A stretch of DNA of 64,000 bases from JAXMDS01 sp043777815 (GCA_043777815.1 JAYWHH010000009.1:1-64000); one strand, 5' to 3'; shown: positions 1 to 11,623, counted from the first letter of the stretch. The notes: generated by a model not told the origin, from the sequence alone. Translations and numbers: made by a program.

Positions 1-205
1 GCCTGCTTTGGAATTGACCTTAGAGTTCATATATTATTTATATCTAAATATATATTGATTATAACGTGGCTAGTAATTGTGGAAGATTAATTTAATTCCT
101 TCAATATAAAAGAAGTTTCTTATAAACTTTTTAACTACATTTTTTGTACTAATCCTCTCCTAATTTGATATAATAATCACTCTTTTTTGGCCTTTGCACT
201 GTTAA

Positions 206-892
206 TTATTTAGATCTCAGTTTCTTTGGATCAGAAACTTTTAAGAAGCTTTTTAGATTTTCAAATCCATTAGTTTCGCCTAATATACTACTAAACTGGG
301 ATTTTAATGTGTTGACGAAACTTAAATTTTGACTAATTGCATCTAATATTACAAATTTAGAGTTTTTATACCTAATCACATACTGTACTGATAAATTGGC
401 ATTGTTATTATTGATAATGTCAACCAAAACTAAGTATAAATTTTGATCGTTATCTTTAGATATTTTAGTAATTGAAGCAGCTTGTCCGTTATATAGCTTT
501 ACTACATTTGCATAAAATCCCAGTAAATACTCTTTGAATAAAACCTGAAATTCAGATTTTTGCGAGGCAGTTAAACTCTTGTTAAATTTTCCTAAAACAA
601 AATCAGATATTCCAGATATGTCGAAACTATGATCTAAAATAGCCTTAATTCTACTTTTTTTAGTGTCGTCACTCTCAGGGCCATTTAACGTATTCATAGC
701 AAAATTAATTAAATTTTGAATGAATAGCTTTAAGTTTTCTTGATTTTCAGGATAAGACTTGAGATTGAAGTGCTGAGAATCAATTAAATGATTAGATTTT
801 GAAATTTTTGAATTTGTTGCTGTTTGGGAAAATCCTGCATTGCTAGTTAGAGTGGAGGCTAATAAAAATAAAGATATATACTTTAGATTCAT
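206..892 (-). CDS. mlaC: MlaC-family phospholipid-binding protein (Tol-Pal/Ttg2D type)
   Basis: Periplasmic shuttle that carries phospholipid between the outer-membrane MlaA complex and the inner-membrane Mla transporter. The 228-aa length fits the family. A signal peptide covers about residues 1-22 (Met-Asn-Leu-Lys, a hydrophobic run, then SNAGFSQ). The middle holds the family pattern of an ISGISDFVLGKFNKSLT segment followed by FKEYLLGFYANVVKLY, and the end has a strand-rich VQYVIRYKNSKFVILDA stretch. It lies 196 bp downstream of mlaA on the same strand, so the two may be co-transcribed. The Mla permease, ATPase and MlaD genes are not in the window. Identification rests on motif recall; the family is fairly sure. 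Confidence 0.82.
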   Translation of the reverse strand: MNLKYISLFLLASTLTSNAGFSQTATNSKISKSNHLIDSQHFNLKSYPENQENLKLFIQNLINFAMNTLNGPESDDTKKSRIKAILDHSFDISGISDFVLGKFNKSLTASQKSEFQVLFKEYLLGFYANVVKLYNGQAASITKISKDNDQNLYLVLVDIINNNNANLSVQYVIRYKNSKFVILDAISQNLSFVNTLKSQFSSILGETNGFENLKSFLKVSDPKKLRSK

Positions 893-1088
893 ATGATTGA
901 AAATTTATTACTTTGATTATAATAATACACAAAAATCTTTAAATTTAAGCTATAAACTTATAGAATTTATCTATTAATGATTTATTTAAATATAAATTTT
1001 ATATATTTGCAACATTATTTTAATAGTAATTTGATTTTTATAAATCAAAATAGATGCAAATAAATATGAAATTGCTTTTGGTAAATTT

Positions 1089-2141
1089 TTATTTCTTCTT
1101 GCTTCGTTTGTATATACACCACTCAGGATACTCTACCTCAGATTCCCTTCTAGTTAGATACATATCCCTTATAAGTTTATATATATCTGGTATAGAAGCA
1201 GCCATATTTCCAGAATGTTTCATAGCTAAGTATCTGTTATGCACAGCGTAAGTTATAGCTAAACCCTTTTGTGCTGAAGACGGTATTTCATGATTGATGA
1301 AATTAGTTTTTTGATTTAGAAATATCGAATCAAACATATCTCGTGCTGTGGTTGGACCATAGAGAGGTAGCATTATATAAGCCCCAGGTCCTACTCCATA
1401 ACTAGCCAAAGTTGATCCAAAATTTCTATGTTTTATTTTAGGTAAACCTAATTTAGTAGATACATCATTAAGTCCAAATCCACCGAGGGTGAAATTTAAT
1501 GTAAATCTCCAAAAATGAATTGCTGCATCAGCAAACTCACCTTGTAAAACGGAGTTGAAAGACGAAATGGGAGCCTTGTAATTGTCTAAAACATTATGTA
1601 CACCAGCTTTAAAGTCTTCGTTAGTAACATTTTTGTAAATTTTTGTTATTGGGCTAAGTATTAAATAATCTAATATACCATTAAAATAGAATGATAGAAT
1701 GTTAAGTTTTTTAAATGGATCTAAACTTTCAGTATCCAAATTTTCTGAATCATCTGAATAATTTATGCAAGATTTTTCTATAATTACTGATTCCGTTGTG
1801 TTCAAGCCACTACTTACTATTTGATTTTGTTGCTGTGTTAGATTTTCAGCTATTGATCTCTGATTAATTCTTGGATTCATTTTTTGATTGATTCTTGAAT
1901 TAATTTTTTGATTGATTCTTGGATTGAGAATATCAATATTCTTTTTATTATTAGATTCAATTGTAGATAAAGATGCTTGTGATCCGTCGGAAGATAATCC
2001 ATAAGTTATACTATGAAGCGTCAAACTATTCAAAGTTATGCCATATATAAGAAAATAACTAGTAAATTTTTTTAATAAACCAACTTTACTAATGATTGTT
2101 GAATGTGATTCTTTTATATTCATAAGAGTTAATTCAGTCAT
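1089..2141 (-). CDS. mlaA: MlaA/VacJ-family outer-membrane lipid asymmetry protein
   Basis: Outer-membrane component that removes misplaced phospholipid from the outer leaflet and passes it to MlaC. The family core runs from about residue 140 to the end: DPFKKLNILSFYFNG, then RFTLNFTLGGFGLNDVSTKLGL, then YGVGPGAYIMLPLYGPTTARD. At 350 aa it is longer than usual homologues (about 230-270). The extra length is at the N-terminus: a membrane segment near residues 25-48 and a low-complexity stretch near 75-100 built from an 8-9 residue INQK(I/M)N(S/P)R unit. No lipobox cysteine follows the membrane segment, so it is probably not a lipoprotein. The start could also be Met7. mlaC follows downstream. 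Confidence 0.85.
   Translation of the reverse strand: MTELTLMNIKESHSTIISKVGLLKKFTSYFLIYGITLNSLTLHSITYGLSSDGSQASLSTIESNNKKNIDILNPRINQKINSRINQKMNPRINQRSIAENLTQQQNQIVSSGLNTTESVIIEKSCINYSDDSENLDTESLDPFKKLNILSFYFNGILDYLILSPITKIYKNVTNEDFKAGVHNVLDNYKAPISSFNSVLQGEFADAAIHFWRFTLNFTLGGFGLNDVSTKLGLPKIKHRNFGSTLASYGVGPGAYIMLPLYGPTTARDMFDSIFLNQKTNFINHEIPSSAQKGLAITYAVHNRYLAMKHSGNMAASIPDIYKLIRDMYLTRRESEVEYPEWCIYKRSKKK
1855..1930 (-). repeat. In-frame INQK/NPR tandem repeat inside mlaA
   Basis: About three copies of a 24-27 bp unit read on the minus strand as (R)INQK(M/I)N(P/S). The unit is in frame and adds only polar residues before the conserved MlaA domain. It looks like slippage-type tandem duplication within the coding sequence. 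Confidence 0.7.
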
Positions 2142-2302
2142 ATTCTATATTGTAACGTTTTTATTATGAGACTGTTTATTTACTGTTGATGCGTGATGAT
2201 AAAAGTCTTATATAGCATAGTGACTTTATGTTAAATAATTAATTTTTTCTCTGAACTTCTGAAAATTTGAGATAAGCTTGTATTATTACATGCTAAATAT
2301 AT

Positions 2303-3842
<1,540 letters not shown>

Positions 3843-3935
3843 ACTTTCTTTAACTGATTAATACGCTTGATTAATACTTTTAAACATTTTCTATTTAGCA
3901 GTTGACTCAAGAATATATCCACTTATGTTAATATA

Positions 3936-4439
3936 ATGTTAATAAATTTAGTTTCTATGTTTTTAGAAAATCCACAAGCCAATATTGATAAGTCTATAAT
4001 TAATACAAAATCTTCATCATCCCCATCCTTAATAGATCAGGAAACGGCAGACCAAACAGAAGTAGGTCAAGAGGCTGCAGGTCAAGGAAGCGCGTCTGTA
4101 ATTGCAGCAGATCAAAAGGACGCACCTGTAACTACAATAAGTCAAGAAGAGGCGGGCCAAGCAGTAGTAGATCAAAAAGCGGCGGGCCAGGCGGCAGGCC
4201 AAGCAGCAGCGGACCAAAGAGGCGCGCCTGTAATTGCAGAAAGCCAAGCGGCGGAAAATCAGGAGATCGCACCTGTAACTATAATAAGTCAAGAATCAGA
4301 AAGCCAAGAGATGCCGCCTGTAATTAATACAAAGTTTTCACACAAAATATCAAATCCCAAAACGGATAAAAAAGATAAGCTAGCTCATGCATTGCGCGAA
4401 AACATTAAGCGACGCTTCAATGCTAGAAACGATTCTTAA
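3936..4439 (+). CDS. Small Gln/Ala-rich repeat protein with basic C-terminal tail
   Basis: Function unknown. The 167-aa product has a short hydrophobic start (MLINLVSMFL), then about 90 residues of degenerate repeats of the type (D/G)Q(K/E)AAGQ alternating with (A/P)V(I/T)xxxSQ, and finally a basic segment KDKLAHALRENIKRRFNAR. The last segment resembles the LREN(L/I)KRR tail of small conserved hypothetical proteins in many alphaproteobacteria, so the conserved part may be only the last 30-40 residues. The repeat is GC-richer than its surroundings. A start at the internal Met8 is also possible. It follows the gatA microsatellite in the same direction. Confidence 0.5.
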   Translation: MLINLVSMFLENPQANIDKSIINTKSSSSPSLIDQETADQTEVGQEAAGQGSASVIAADQKDAPVTTISQEEAGQAVVDQKAAGQAAGQAAADQRGAPVIAESQAAENQEIAPVTIISQESESQEMPPVINTKFSHKISNPKTDKKDKLAHALRENIKRRFNARNDS

Positions 4440-4710
4440 ATAATGATTTTTGAAAGAGAAGTTTTGATGCATTAAATTTTCATAAAATACTTATTTATTT
4501 TGCTTAAAGTTATGCTAGAAAGCACCTGAACCTTCGTTCATTTTGCTTTTAATTATACTTAAGATAATTTAAGCACCTATCCATTTTAAACCAGATTGTG
4601 TTCGAGATAATTTTCTTTGATGAGAGCTTGTTGTTTGAGCCAGATACTATAGATAATTTTATGAATTACGTTTTAAGTGCAATAAATTGCATCCTAATAT
4701 CATGTTAATG

Positions 4711-6711
4711 TCAAGCACAACATTCAAACTCTTTAACAGCTACACCAACTTCATTAATCATCTGTTCATTTGATAAAATTGTTTCTGATGGCACGTCATA
4801 ATAAAAATTATTTCCATCAGAATTGGTAAATTTAAAACTGAATTCATTTAGATTTTTTATTATTTCAACGGGTTTTTTTTGCTCTGAAGTTAAAGAATCC
4901 TCTAGTTCAATGTGCTCTATTTTAGAATTAAGAAGTATTTCAATTGCTTTTTTAGAAGAATTTTTATAATGCATAGGGCTTATTTTTACTCCTTCTTTTA
5001 TATAACATTTCAAAGGCTTTAAATTAACAAACTCTCCGTCAAAACAATTCCAGTAGCTTTTATTTGAAGTATTGATGCCTGGTTTGATTATTTGTTTAAA
5101 TATATTGGAAATATATTGTCCTATTTTGGTTTCTTTAAATCCACACTCTTGAAAAAAATTATTACAGTGGTTGTCGCTAGGGTTTGTTTCCGATATGGCG
5201 TGTATCACTTCCATAAACAATGGAAGTATATCTTTAGTGCCAACTATTATGATATTCATAATTTTTATAGAATTATGAATGATATTTCTGATTTCATCAG
5301 ACTGCATTCCATATATTTGCTTTAGATAAACTGATTTCATTGCAAAAAATATGCATTCAATTTTTTGATCTTCAGAGAAATGCTCTGTATTAGAGTTTTC
5401 TATAAAATATTTTACGTTATACATAAAATCATTTGCTACAGATAAACAATTTTTGTTACAGGACGCTATATCGAGCAATATATGCGTAAAGAAAAATATA
5501 GTGCTATTGTTCGGCTTCAATGAAGTGCTATTGTTCGGCTTCAATGAAGCGTCATCGTCATCCATATTATGAGTTGGATTACTATTTATATTTTTTATAA
5601 TTGTTTCAAAAAATCCAAAACCCTCTTTTGCTGCTAACGCACCTTTGTCGTCAATAATTTGAAATTTGCCTAATATCTTTGCAATAAGTCGAAAATTTTC
5701 TATTTCTAAAGGATTATTAGAGCAAGTATTCTTCAGTGAATTAAATAATAATTCGTCTATTTTTGTTTGATTATTCTTTTCTATTCCATAGCTTGATATG
5801 GTAAGTACACCATGTTTACTGATATTATATTCACTAGTTAATTTGCTTGCAATGCTCAGTAATACGAACCTATCTGCAGTAGAAATTGTTTCATTTTTAA
5901 TTATGCCGCACGCCATTATAAAGCCTGCTATTGCTCGTTTTGATACTTCCGTAATTTCAGAAAATAAATTCTTTAAATTTTTTAGACTATATTGATTATT
6001 TGTATTATTTGTATAATACAAAATCTTTTCTATATCTAATGCAGAAAGTATATTATTGGATTTAGCATATGTATTGCTAGTCTTGTTAGGCTGCTTGTTA
6101 GGCTTGCTAGGCTGCTTGTTAGGTTTATAAATGTTTCCAATATTAGATTTATGAGATAAATTATCACCCGATGATATTTCTTTTTTTAACGGCATAGTAA
6201 TTTTACTCTCGACGTTTTCTTCTTTTGGTAACGTAGTAATTTTATTCTCCAGGCTGCTGTCTTCTTTTTTTGGTGGCTTGCATTTTATCATCTCGGACTT
6301 ATGTGGTACTTCGTCTTTAGCGGGGCGTGATATTGCGTCTTTAGCAGTGGAAGTAATAGATTTGATCGTTTCATCACATTTGGTTTCATTAAGCTTAGTT
6401 GTGCTATTGGAATCATTGTTAGTAAGTTTTCTATCAAAAAAAGAGGGTTCTATCTTAATACGAGTGGTTTGAGATTTGTGCGATACTACGTCTTTAGCAG
6501 TGGAAGTAATAGATTTGATCGTTTCAACTCTATCAGTATTTTTATTAATAGGTTTAATATTTTCCTGATTTGTTGCTTTAGGCATAACACAAGAATCTTT
6601 TCTAGGGTTATCAGTAGCTTTTTTCTGTTTCTCTGTAGCCTTAGGGGAGCTGTATCCCATTATTTCAAAACCATCATCATTTTTTTTAGGTCTTCTGATA
6701 GTTGTTCTCAT
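4711..6711 (-). CDS. Large lineage-specific protein, function unknown
   Basis: No family recognised. The 666-aa product has a polar, Lys/Ser/Thr-rich N-terminal third that looks disordered and carries duplicated segments: ETIKSITSTAKD occurs twice (about residues 63 and 113), KPNKQPxK is repeated near 205, and SLKPNNST is repeated near 390. From about residue 220 on it is more ordered and helical, with scattered Leu/Ile and Cys residues. There is no signal peptide or membrane segment. Its composition, strand and size match the other orphan proteins of this window (16-30 kb, 42-44 kb, 55-56 kb), which fits an exported effector-type or structural protein; that is inference only. Confidence 0.7.
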   Translation of the reverse strand: MRTTIRRPKKNDDGFEIMGYSSPKATEKQKKATDNPRKDSCVMPKATNQENIKPINKNTDRVETIKSITSTAKDVVSHKSQTTRIKIEPSFFDRKLTNNDSNSTTKLNETKCDETIKSITSTAKDAISRPAKDEVPHKSEMIKCKPPKKEDSSLENKITTLPKEENVESKITMPLKKEISSGDNLSHKSNIGNIYKPNKQPSKPNKQPNKTSNTYAKSNNILSALDIEKILYYTNNTNNQYSLKNLKNLFSEITEVSKRAIAGFIMACGIIKNETISTADRFVLLSIASKLTSEYNISKHGVLTISSYGIEKNNQTKIDELLFNSLKNTCSNNPLEIENFRLIAKILGKFQIIDDKGALAAKEGFGFFETIIKNINSNPTHNMDDDDASLKPNNSTSLKPNNSTIFFFTHILLDIASCNKNCLSVANDFMYNVKYFIENSNTEHFSEDQKIECIFFAMKSVYLKQIYGMQSDEIRNIIHNSIKIMNIIIVGTKDILPLFMEVIHAISETNPSDNHCNNFFQECGFKETKIGQYISNIFKQIIKPGINTSNKSYWNCFDGEFVNLKPLKCYIKEGVKISPMHYKNSSKKAIEILLNSKIEHIELEDSLTSEQKKPVEIIKNLNEFSFKFTNSDGNNFYYDVPSETILSNEQMINEVGVAVKEFECCA

Positions 6712-7032
6712 ATAATTTATTATCTGAAATTTAAGCTAGTGTATATTTAGGCACCATAACAATCATATTGTTGCATAAAAACTGCTTTTTGTGTATAAAA
6801 TTCCTACGCAAAAGTTATTTTTTTATTCAAAAATTAACAAATTTTAGATAGATAAAACTGGAAGTTAAAAAATTAACTTTGAGGTTTTGAATTTTCGTAA
6901 ATTTAATTTAACAAAAATCTAGTTTCAATTCTAGTTTCAGTCAAATATAGCGTTGGGAAAATATAGTTTCAGTTAAATGTAGTTTTGGAAAAATATAGTG
7001 TCAACTTTATTTAAGGCTCTAGTTCTAAAAAA
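6712..7032. other. Spacer upstream of the 666-aa orphan, with a 32-bp direct repeat
   Basis: No gene seen. Positions 6932-7006 hold about 2.3 copies of a 32-bp unit (TAGTTTCAGTnAAATnTAG...) just beyond the 3' end of obgE, which is read from the right. The rest is AT-rich. Confidence 0.7.
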
Positions 7033-8343
7033 TTAATTCTTTATGGTATGAACTCTGAGAACCTCATCTAACAAAACAGTTACGCCAGATTTGCTGAAAG
7101 TTGATATTACAATCAACTTGTCCTTTAGAGTGTCTTTTAAATCTTCAGTATTCAAATTGCCAAATTTTGAATCTGATTTTGTGTTGATTAAATCATTGAC
7201 TTCTACAATTTCTGCACTAATTTCTGCGACCTCCGCACTTCCACTTTCACCGCCACTAGGTTCATTGACTTCTACAACTTCTGCACTAATTTCTGCGACC
7301 TCTGCATTTACACTTTCACCGCCACTAGGTTCATTGACTTCTGCGTGTGACTTTTTTATCAAACAATCTTCTCTAGACTTAGTGTATTTAATATCAAATA
7401 AATAATCGAGCCAATCGGTAGATTTTAAGTAATCACTTTTAGCTAAATAACTGAGGAAATCTTTTAATTTAATATCCATTTCTTCTTGCGTAATCAAATC
7501 CATTTTATTAAAAACTATTATCATTGGTTTCTTGATCAGTTTTTCTGAATAAGAACTAATTTCATTGGACACAATTTCAAAGTTTTTGATTATATCGTCC
7601 GATATATCTATTAAATGAACTAAAATCTTACATCTTTCTACATGCTTTAAAAACTTGTCTCCAAGTCCATGTCCAATGTGAGCGCCCTCAATTAAGCCTG
7701 GAATATCACAAAATACTAACTCTCTTTTGCTTCTTATATCTACTACACCTAAATTAGGTGATAAAGTAGTAAATGGGAAATCAGCTATACGTGGTTTAGC
7801 GTTACTTATTATAGATAAAAGACTAGATTTGCCAGCGTTTGGCATACCAATAATACCCACATCAGATAATATCTTTAACTTAAGCCATATTGTGGTAATG
7901 TCGCCATTTTCACCTGGGAGAGCTGATTTTGGAGCCTGATTAATAGAAGACTTGAAACAATGATTACCAGCGCCACCTCTGCCTCCCCTGATTAAAGTTT
8001 CCACCTGGCCATCTTTTGATAAATCGAAAATTATAACTTGACTAGTCTCATCCAACACCTCAGTTCCCACAGGAACTCTCAATATTACATCTTCACCAGA
8101 TCTTCCAGTCATAGTTTTGCCTCGACCATTTTTACCAGATTCTGCCTCAAAAGACTTTTTATGCCTAAAGTTAACTAAAGTATTTAATGATTTGTCGGCA
8201 ATCAATAAAATATTTCCACCTCTGCCGCCGTTGCCGCCATCAGGCCCACCAAACTCTACATATTTTTCGCTTCTAAAGCTGTTGGATCCATTCCCCCCAT
8301 CACCACTTTTGGCAATTATTTTGACTTCATCGATAATTCTCAT
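7033..8343 (-). CDS. obgE: Obg-family GTPase ObgE with a duplicated repeat insertion
   Basis: Essential GTPase of late 50S ribosome assembly and stress control. The Gly-rich Obg fold is at residues 1-155 (GGDGGNGSNSFR, GGPDGGNGGRGG). The G domain follows: G1 GMPNAGKSS, G2 region DFPFTTLSP, G3 DIPGLIEGA, G4 NKMD, and a terminal IVISTFSKSGV for G5. Between G4 and G5, about residues 330-395, ordinary ObgE has only a short linker, but here two 23-residue copies beginning EVNEPSGGES and rich in AEVAEISAE are inserted (69-bp DNA repeat). The gene stands alone between convergent and divergent neighbours. Confidence 0.95.
   Translation of the reverse strand: MRIIDEVKIIAKSGDGGNGSNSFRSEKYVEFGGPDGGNGGRGGNILLIADKSLNTLVNFRHKKSFEAESGKNGRGKTMTGRSGEDVILRVPVGTEVLDETSQVIIFDLSKDGQVETLIRGGRGGAGNHCFKSSINQAPKSALPGENGDITTIWLKLKILSDVGIIGMPNAGKSSLLSIISNAKPRIADFPFTTLSPNLGVVDIRSKRELVFCDIPGLIEGAHIGHGLGDKFLKHVERCKILVHLIDISDDIIKNFEIVSNEISSYSEKLIKKPMIIVFNKMDLITQEEMDIKLKDFLSYLAKSDYLKSTDWLDYLFDIKYTKSREDCLIKKSHAEVNEPSGGESVNAEVAEISAEVVEVNEPSGGESGSAEVAEISAEIVEVNDLINTKSDSKFGNLNTEDLKDTLKDKLIVISTFSKSGVTVLLDEVLRVHTIKN
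7195..7345 (-). repeat. 69-bp in-frame tandem repeat inside obgE
   Basis: Two copies, nearly identical, plus the start of a third. Each encodes 23 residues and keeps the frame. The copies fall in a surface loop before the G5 motif. Confidence 0.9.
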
Positions 8344-8471
8344 TGTTTGTTTTTGATGCTTTTGATTTGATTTTATCGCATTATAGCTAAATTTAGCAAA
8401 AATATTTTATCTGTAATTGTATACATGCTATAAAATACCTCGTATATTATAAAAATTAGTTTTAAATAATG

Positions 8472-8927
8472 TTAATCAAAAGGCTTGATTATTACCATAC
8501 TTACGGCTGTAAGAATAGTAATTAAAATTAAAAAACCTATAATATCATAATACTTAGAAGAAATAAACGAAGTCATCGTGCTAAATTTTTTGTATGATAG
8601 AAGAAAAAATCCGTAAATTGACCAAATAATTAAAACCACTATCATTTTGACCCAAAACCACATTCCTAATGCCTCAAAGCCATATATATAGGCATTTAAA
8701 AAACCTAGCTTTGAGCCTAAAAGCATTGCTGGTGTAGTAACTTGGATTATTCTTTTTTCTATCGATAATAAAGTTTTATATGAAGAAGAATTGCTTGAAG
8801 TTTTAGCATGAATGCTAAACAATAAACTTAATACCATCATTCCACCCATCCAAAGAATTATGCATACGACGTGAATTGTTTTATATAAATAATAATGATT
8901 CGCAATATTAGCTAATATATCGCTCAT
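8472..8927 (-). CDS. hemJ: HemJ-type protoporphyrinogen IX oxidase (UPF0093)
   Basis: Inner-membrane enzyme that oxidises protoporphyrinogen IX in haem synthesis; widespread in alphaproteobacteria lacking HemG/HemY. The 151-aa length is typical. There are four predicted membrane segments. Family marks are KTIHVVCIILWMGGMMVL near residue 17 (conserved His and Trp), the IEKRII...TPAMLLG segment near 55-70, and the end IIKPFD. It is divergent from ubiA. It links with CcmF and the CcmD candidate elsewhere in the window through haem supply. Confidence 0.88.
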   Translation of the reverse strand: MSDILANIANHYYLYKTIHVVCIILWMGGMMVLSLLFSIHAKTSSNSSSYKTLLSIEKRIIQVTTPAMLLGSKLGFLNAYIYGFEALGMWFWVKMIVVLIIWSIYGFFLLSYKKFSTMTSFISSKYYDIIGFLILITILTAVSMVIIKPFD

Positions 8928-9212
8928 AGTCTTTGTTATTTTGCCTATAGTATAACATAGTTTTGAGTCATCTAAAATATGAATCTTCTGCTAAATAATA
9001 TAAAAAATATTGTCTGAATTTGTGTCACTTTTCTTGAGTCAAATTCTTGAGTCAAGTTTTGAAATTGGCACTTTTAATTTGAAATTAACGCTTTTAAGTT
9101 TCTTATATTGAAGCTTATCAAAAAACAAAAAATTTAAACATGTATCCACTAGTTCAAACATGTATCTACTAAAGATATAATTTCCTTATATCTAATTTAT
9201 TTAATAAAAAAT

Positions 9213-10049
9213 ATGAAATTTATTGCATACCTTGAATTAATGCGCCTTAATTCACTCTATGGTGCATTATTTGGTTTTTTCCCGTGTATATTTGGATTTA
9301 TTAATAGTAATCAACTTCATAATCAATTTTTTGATTCTAAATATTTTAGTTTATTTTTAGTATTAACCTTTTTAGGTCGAACTTTCGGGTGCGTAGTAAA
9401 TGATATTGTTGATTCGGACCTAGATTCTAAAGTTCAAAGAACTCAATTTAGGCCACTAGCATCAGGAGTAATCTCTAAACTAGAAGCTATTCAAATTCTT
9501 GGATTCTTGGGTTTTTTGATGCTGATTGTTCTTTCCTATTTTAATACAAGAGTAATATTCGTAAGTTTAATTTATGGCATATTGACTTTCATTTATCCAT
9601 TTATGAAACGAATCACTTATATGCCGCAGATTTTTTTAGGAATTGTAATTAATTGCGGTGCTTTATTGGTTCCATTGCAAATTAAAGGACAAATATCAGT
9701 TAATGATTTTCTAATTTATTTAGGATGTTTATGTTGGACTATATCTTATGATACTTTTTATGGCTTTTGTGATTTAGAAGATGATTCTAAGCATCAAATT
9801 AAATCTTTATCGCGCAAATTAAAATCCCACTTATATGTTTTATATATAATAAATTATGCCGCTTTAGTCTTTCTTCTCTGTGGCAAAAATAGACCTAATG
9901 ACTTACTCACAGTAATCTCAACTATTTTGTATATTATTCTAGTTTACTGGCAAGTAAAATTCTTTGATTTCAAGATAAAAAATGACGGAATGATAAGGTT
10001 TAAATTTAACATCTTTATTGGAATGCTGATTTGTTTGATTTTATCTTAA
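9213..10049 (+). CDS. ubiA: 4-hydroxybenzoate polyprenyltransferase (UbiA family)
   Basis: Integral membrane prenyltransferase that attaches the polyprenyl tail to 4-hydroxybenzoate in ubiquinone synthesis. The 278-aa product has about eight membrane segments. Both Asp-rich motifs are visible: NDIVDSDLD followed by QRTQFRPLASG near residues 63-86, and YDTFYGFCDLEDD near 180-192. The length is slightly below the usual 285-300. It stands alone. The upstream spacer (8928-9212) carries two short direct repeats (CTTGAGTCAA and AAACATGTATC types). Confidence 0.92.
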   Translation: MKFIAYLELMRLNSLYGALFGFFPCIFGFINSNQLHNQFFDSKYFSLFLVLTFLGRTFGCVVNDIVDSDLDSKVQRTQFRPLASGVISKLEAIQILGFLGFLMLIVLSYFNTRVIFVSLIYGILTFIYPFMKRITYMPQIFLGIVINCGALLVPLQIKGQISVNDFLIYLGCLCWTISYDTFYGFCDLEDDSKHQIKSLSRKLKSHLYVLYIINYAALVFLLCGKNRPNDLLTVISTILYIILVYWQVKFFDFKIKNDGMIRFKFNIFIGMLICLILS

Positions 10050-10391
10050 AGATACTTTAATTTATGTTTACGATATTAGTTAGATTATAAGCGCATCTAT
10101 TAACTAGATTACAGGCGCATTAATAACTAGTATAAGCGCATTAATAACTAGATTATAGGCTCAATCTATTAGTTAAACCATAAATTTTAAAGCACAATAT
10201 ACAAATTTGTACACTGCCAATGTCACAAATTGCTAAATAAATATAATCGTTTATAACAATTTATGTTAAATTTGAAACGTTTATATTTTACCACCAAAAC
10301 AGTAAAGAATATTTGGTATTTTATTGAAATTTTAGACCTTTTTGAAGTATAATATATGTGTAATTATATATTATTTAATTGATCAGCTTTT
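10050..10391. other. Spacer with a 21-23 bp minisatellite, 4 copies
   Basis: No gene seen. Positions 10081-10172 contain four degenerate copies of CTAGATTAnAnGCGCAnnnATTAA with starts 23, 23 and 21 bp apart. The remainder is AT-rich and leads into the promoter of the next gene. Confidence 0.85.
10324..10353 (+). promoter_or_regulatory. Putative sigma-70 promoter of the BI-1 gene
   Basis: TTGAAA at 10324-10329, an 18-bp spacer and TATAAT at 10348-10353, 38 bp before the start codon. Base composition makes chance matches common, but both boxes and the spacing are good. Confidence 0.5.
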
Positions 10392-11129
10392 ATGTTTAAA
10401 TTTACCAAAAATTTTGACAAAGCTTATACCCAAAGCTTTGATCAGTCTTTACGAAACTATTATCTTATGATCTATACATATGTCACCTTGGGTCTGTTAA
10501 TTACTGCATTGATGGCTTTTGCAGTGTTAAACTTTGCTCCTCTGACGCATCTTATGTATAACATGAAAAATGGTTTAATAGCAGGGCCTAGTGGGTTTGG
10601 AATGATAATGAATGTTGTCCCAATACTTATAAGTGTTTACTTTTTTATGGGATTTGGAGCTATGTCATTAGATAAAGCTAGATTTTTATTTTGGATTTAC
10701 TGTGCAACTATAGGAGCTAACCTGTCTTATATGGGACTTATTTATACTGGACATTCTTTAGTTAAGGGGTTATTAATTACAACCTCAGCTTTTGCAGCTA
10801 TTAGTCTTTATGGATATACTACCAAAACAGACTTAAGCAAATATAGTTCATTCTTCATGATGGGAATTATTGGTGTTTTGGTAGCCTCTGTGATAAATAT
10901 ATTCTTTCGTAGTACAGCTTTAGATATGTTAGTTTCATTAGTTGGTGTTGTAGCTTTTATGGGATTTATCGCTTGGGATAATCAAAAAATTAAACAAATT
11001 TATTATCAATGCCCAAATGGTGAAATTGCTCAAAAATATGCAATTATCTCAGCATTTAACTTATATTTGAATTTCATAAATCTATTCTTGTATATGATGA
11101 GATTCTTTGGGGATAGAAAAAACGACTAA
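10392..11129 (+). CDS. Bax inhibitor-1/YccA family membrane protein
   Basis: Multi-pass inner-membrane protein of the BI-1 (UPF0005) family, thought to act as a pH-sensitive ion leak channel; the bacterial role is poorly defined and it also interacts with FtsH in some species. The 245 residues form seven predicted membrane helices. Family marks are LRNYYLMIYTYVTLGLL near residue 20, YGYTTKTDLSKYSSF near 140 and WDNQKIKQIY near 197, ending with the usual LYLNFINLFLYMMRFFG. It stands alone with its own promoter. Such proteins are common as single copies in Rickettsiales. Confidence 0.92.
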   Translation: MFKFTKNFDKAYTQSFDQSLRNYYLMIYTYVTLGLLITALMAFAVLNFAPLTHLMYNMKNGLIAGPSGFGMIMNVVPILISVYFFMGFGAMSLDKARFLFWIYCATIGANLSYMGLIYTGHSLVKGLLITTSAFAAISLYGYTTKTDLSKYSSFFMMGIIGVLVASVINIFFRSTALDMLVSLVGVVAFMGFIAWDNQKIKQIYYQCPNGEIAQKYAIISAFNLYLNFINLFLYMMRFFGDRKND

Positions 11130-11623
11130 ACATATTCCCAATTCAGACCATAATACTTGTTTATTTCTAGACTAAAACTTAGCTTTAGATAGGACAAAGA
11201 TATCAAAAAAATTAACCACTCTTTAGTTTTGTTATAAACAAAACATTTCCACGATACTAAAAACTAATTGAGGTTATTGCCACAATCAAACGATCAAATA
11301 CTAAAAACTAATTGAGGCTATTGCCACAATCAAGCGAACAAATACTAAAAACTAATTTAAACTGGACTCCCTCCTGGAATATAAACAAAATCTCCCGGAA
11401 TACAAAAAACATCTCTTGCTATGAAGTCAAATTATTGTTGTGTATACTTTCAGCTTGAAAAACATATATCTCGACCTGATGCAAAGCTTGATTATTGTTG
11501 AAAAACATATATCTCGACTTGATGTAAAACTTGATTATTGATTAATTCAAAGTCTTAAATTATGTTTACGTAATATTTATACCAGATTGTGATATAATCA
11601 AATGCAAAACATTCCCCCTGACC
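11130..11623. other. Spacer with two minisatellites (44 bp and 43 bp)
   Basis: No gene seen. Positions 11254-11357 hold 2.4 copies of a 44-bp unit starting ATACTAAAAACTAATT, and 11457-11543 hold two copies of a 43-bp unit starting GAAAAACATATATCTCGAC. The units are unrelated to each other. A TATAAT box at 11593 lies 26 bp before topA. Confidence 0.9.

Noticed and set aside
10081..10172. CRISPR-like array
   Set aside because: The units follow each other directly with no unique spacers and are degenerate; no cas gene is present. The same holds for the arrays at 38.3, 53.6 and 54.1 kb.
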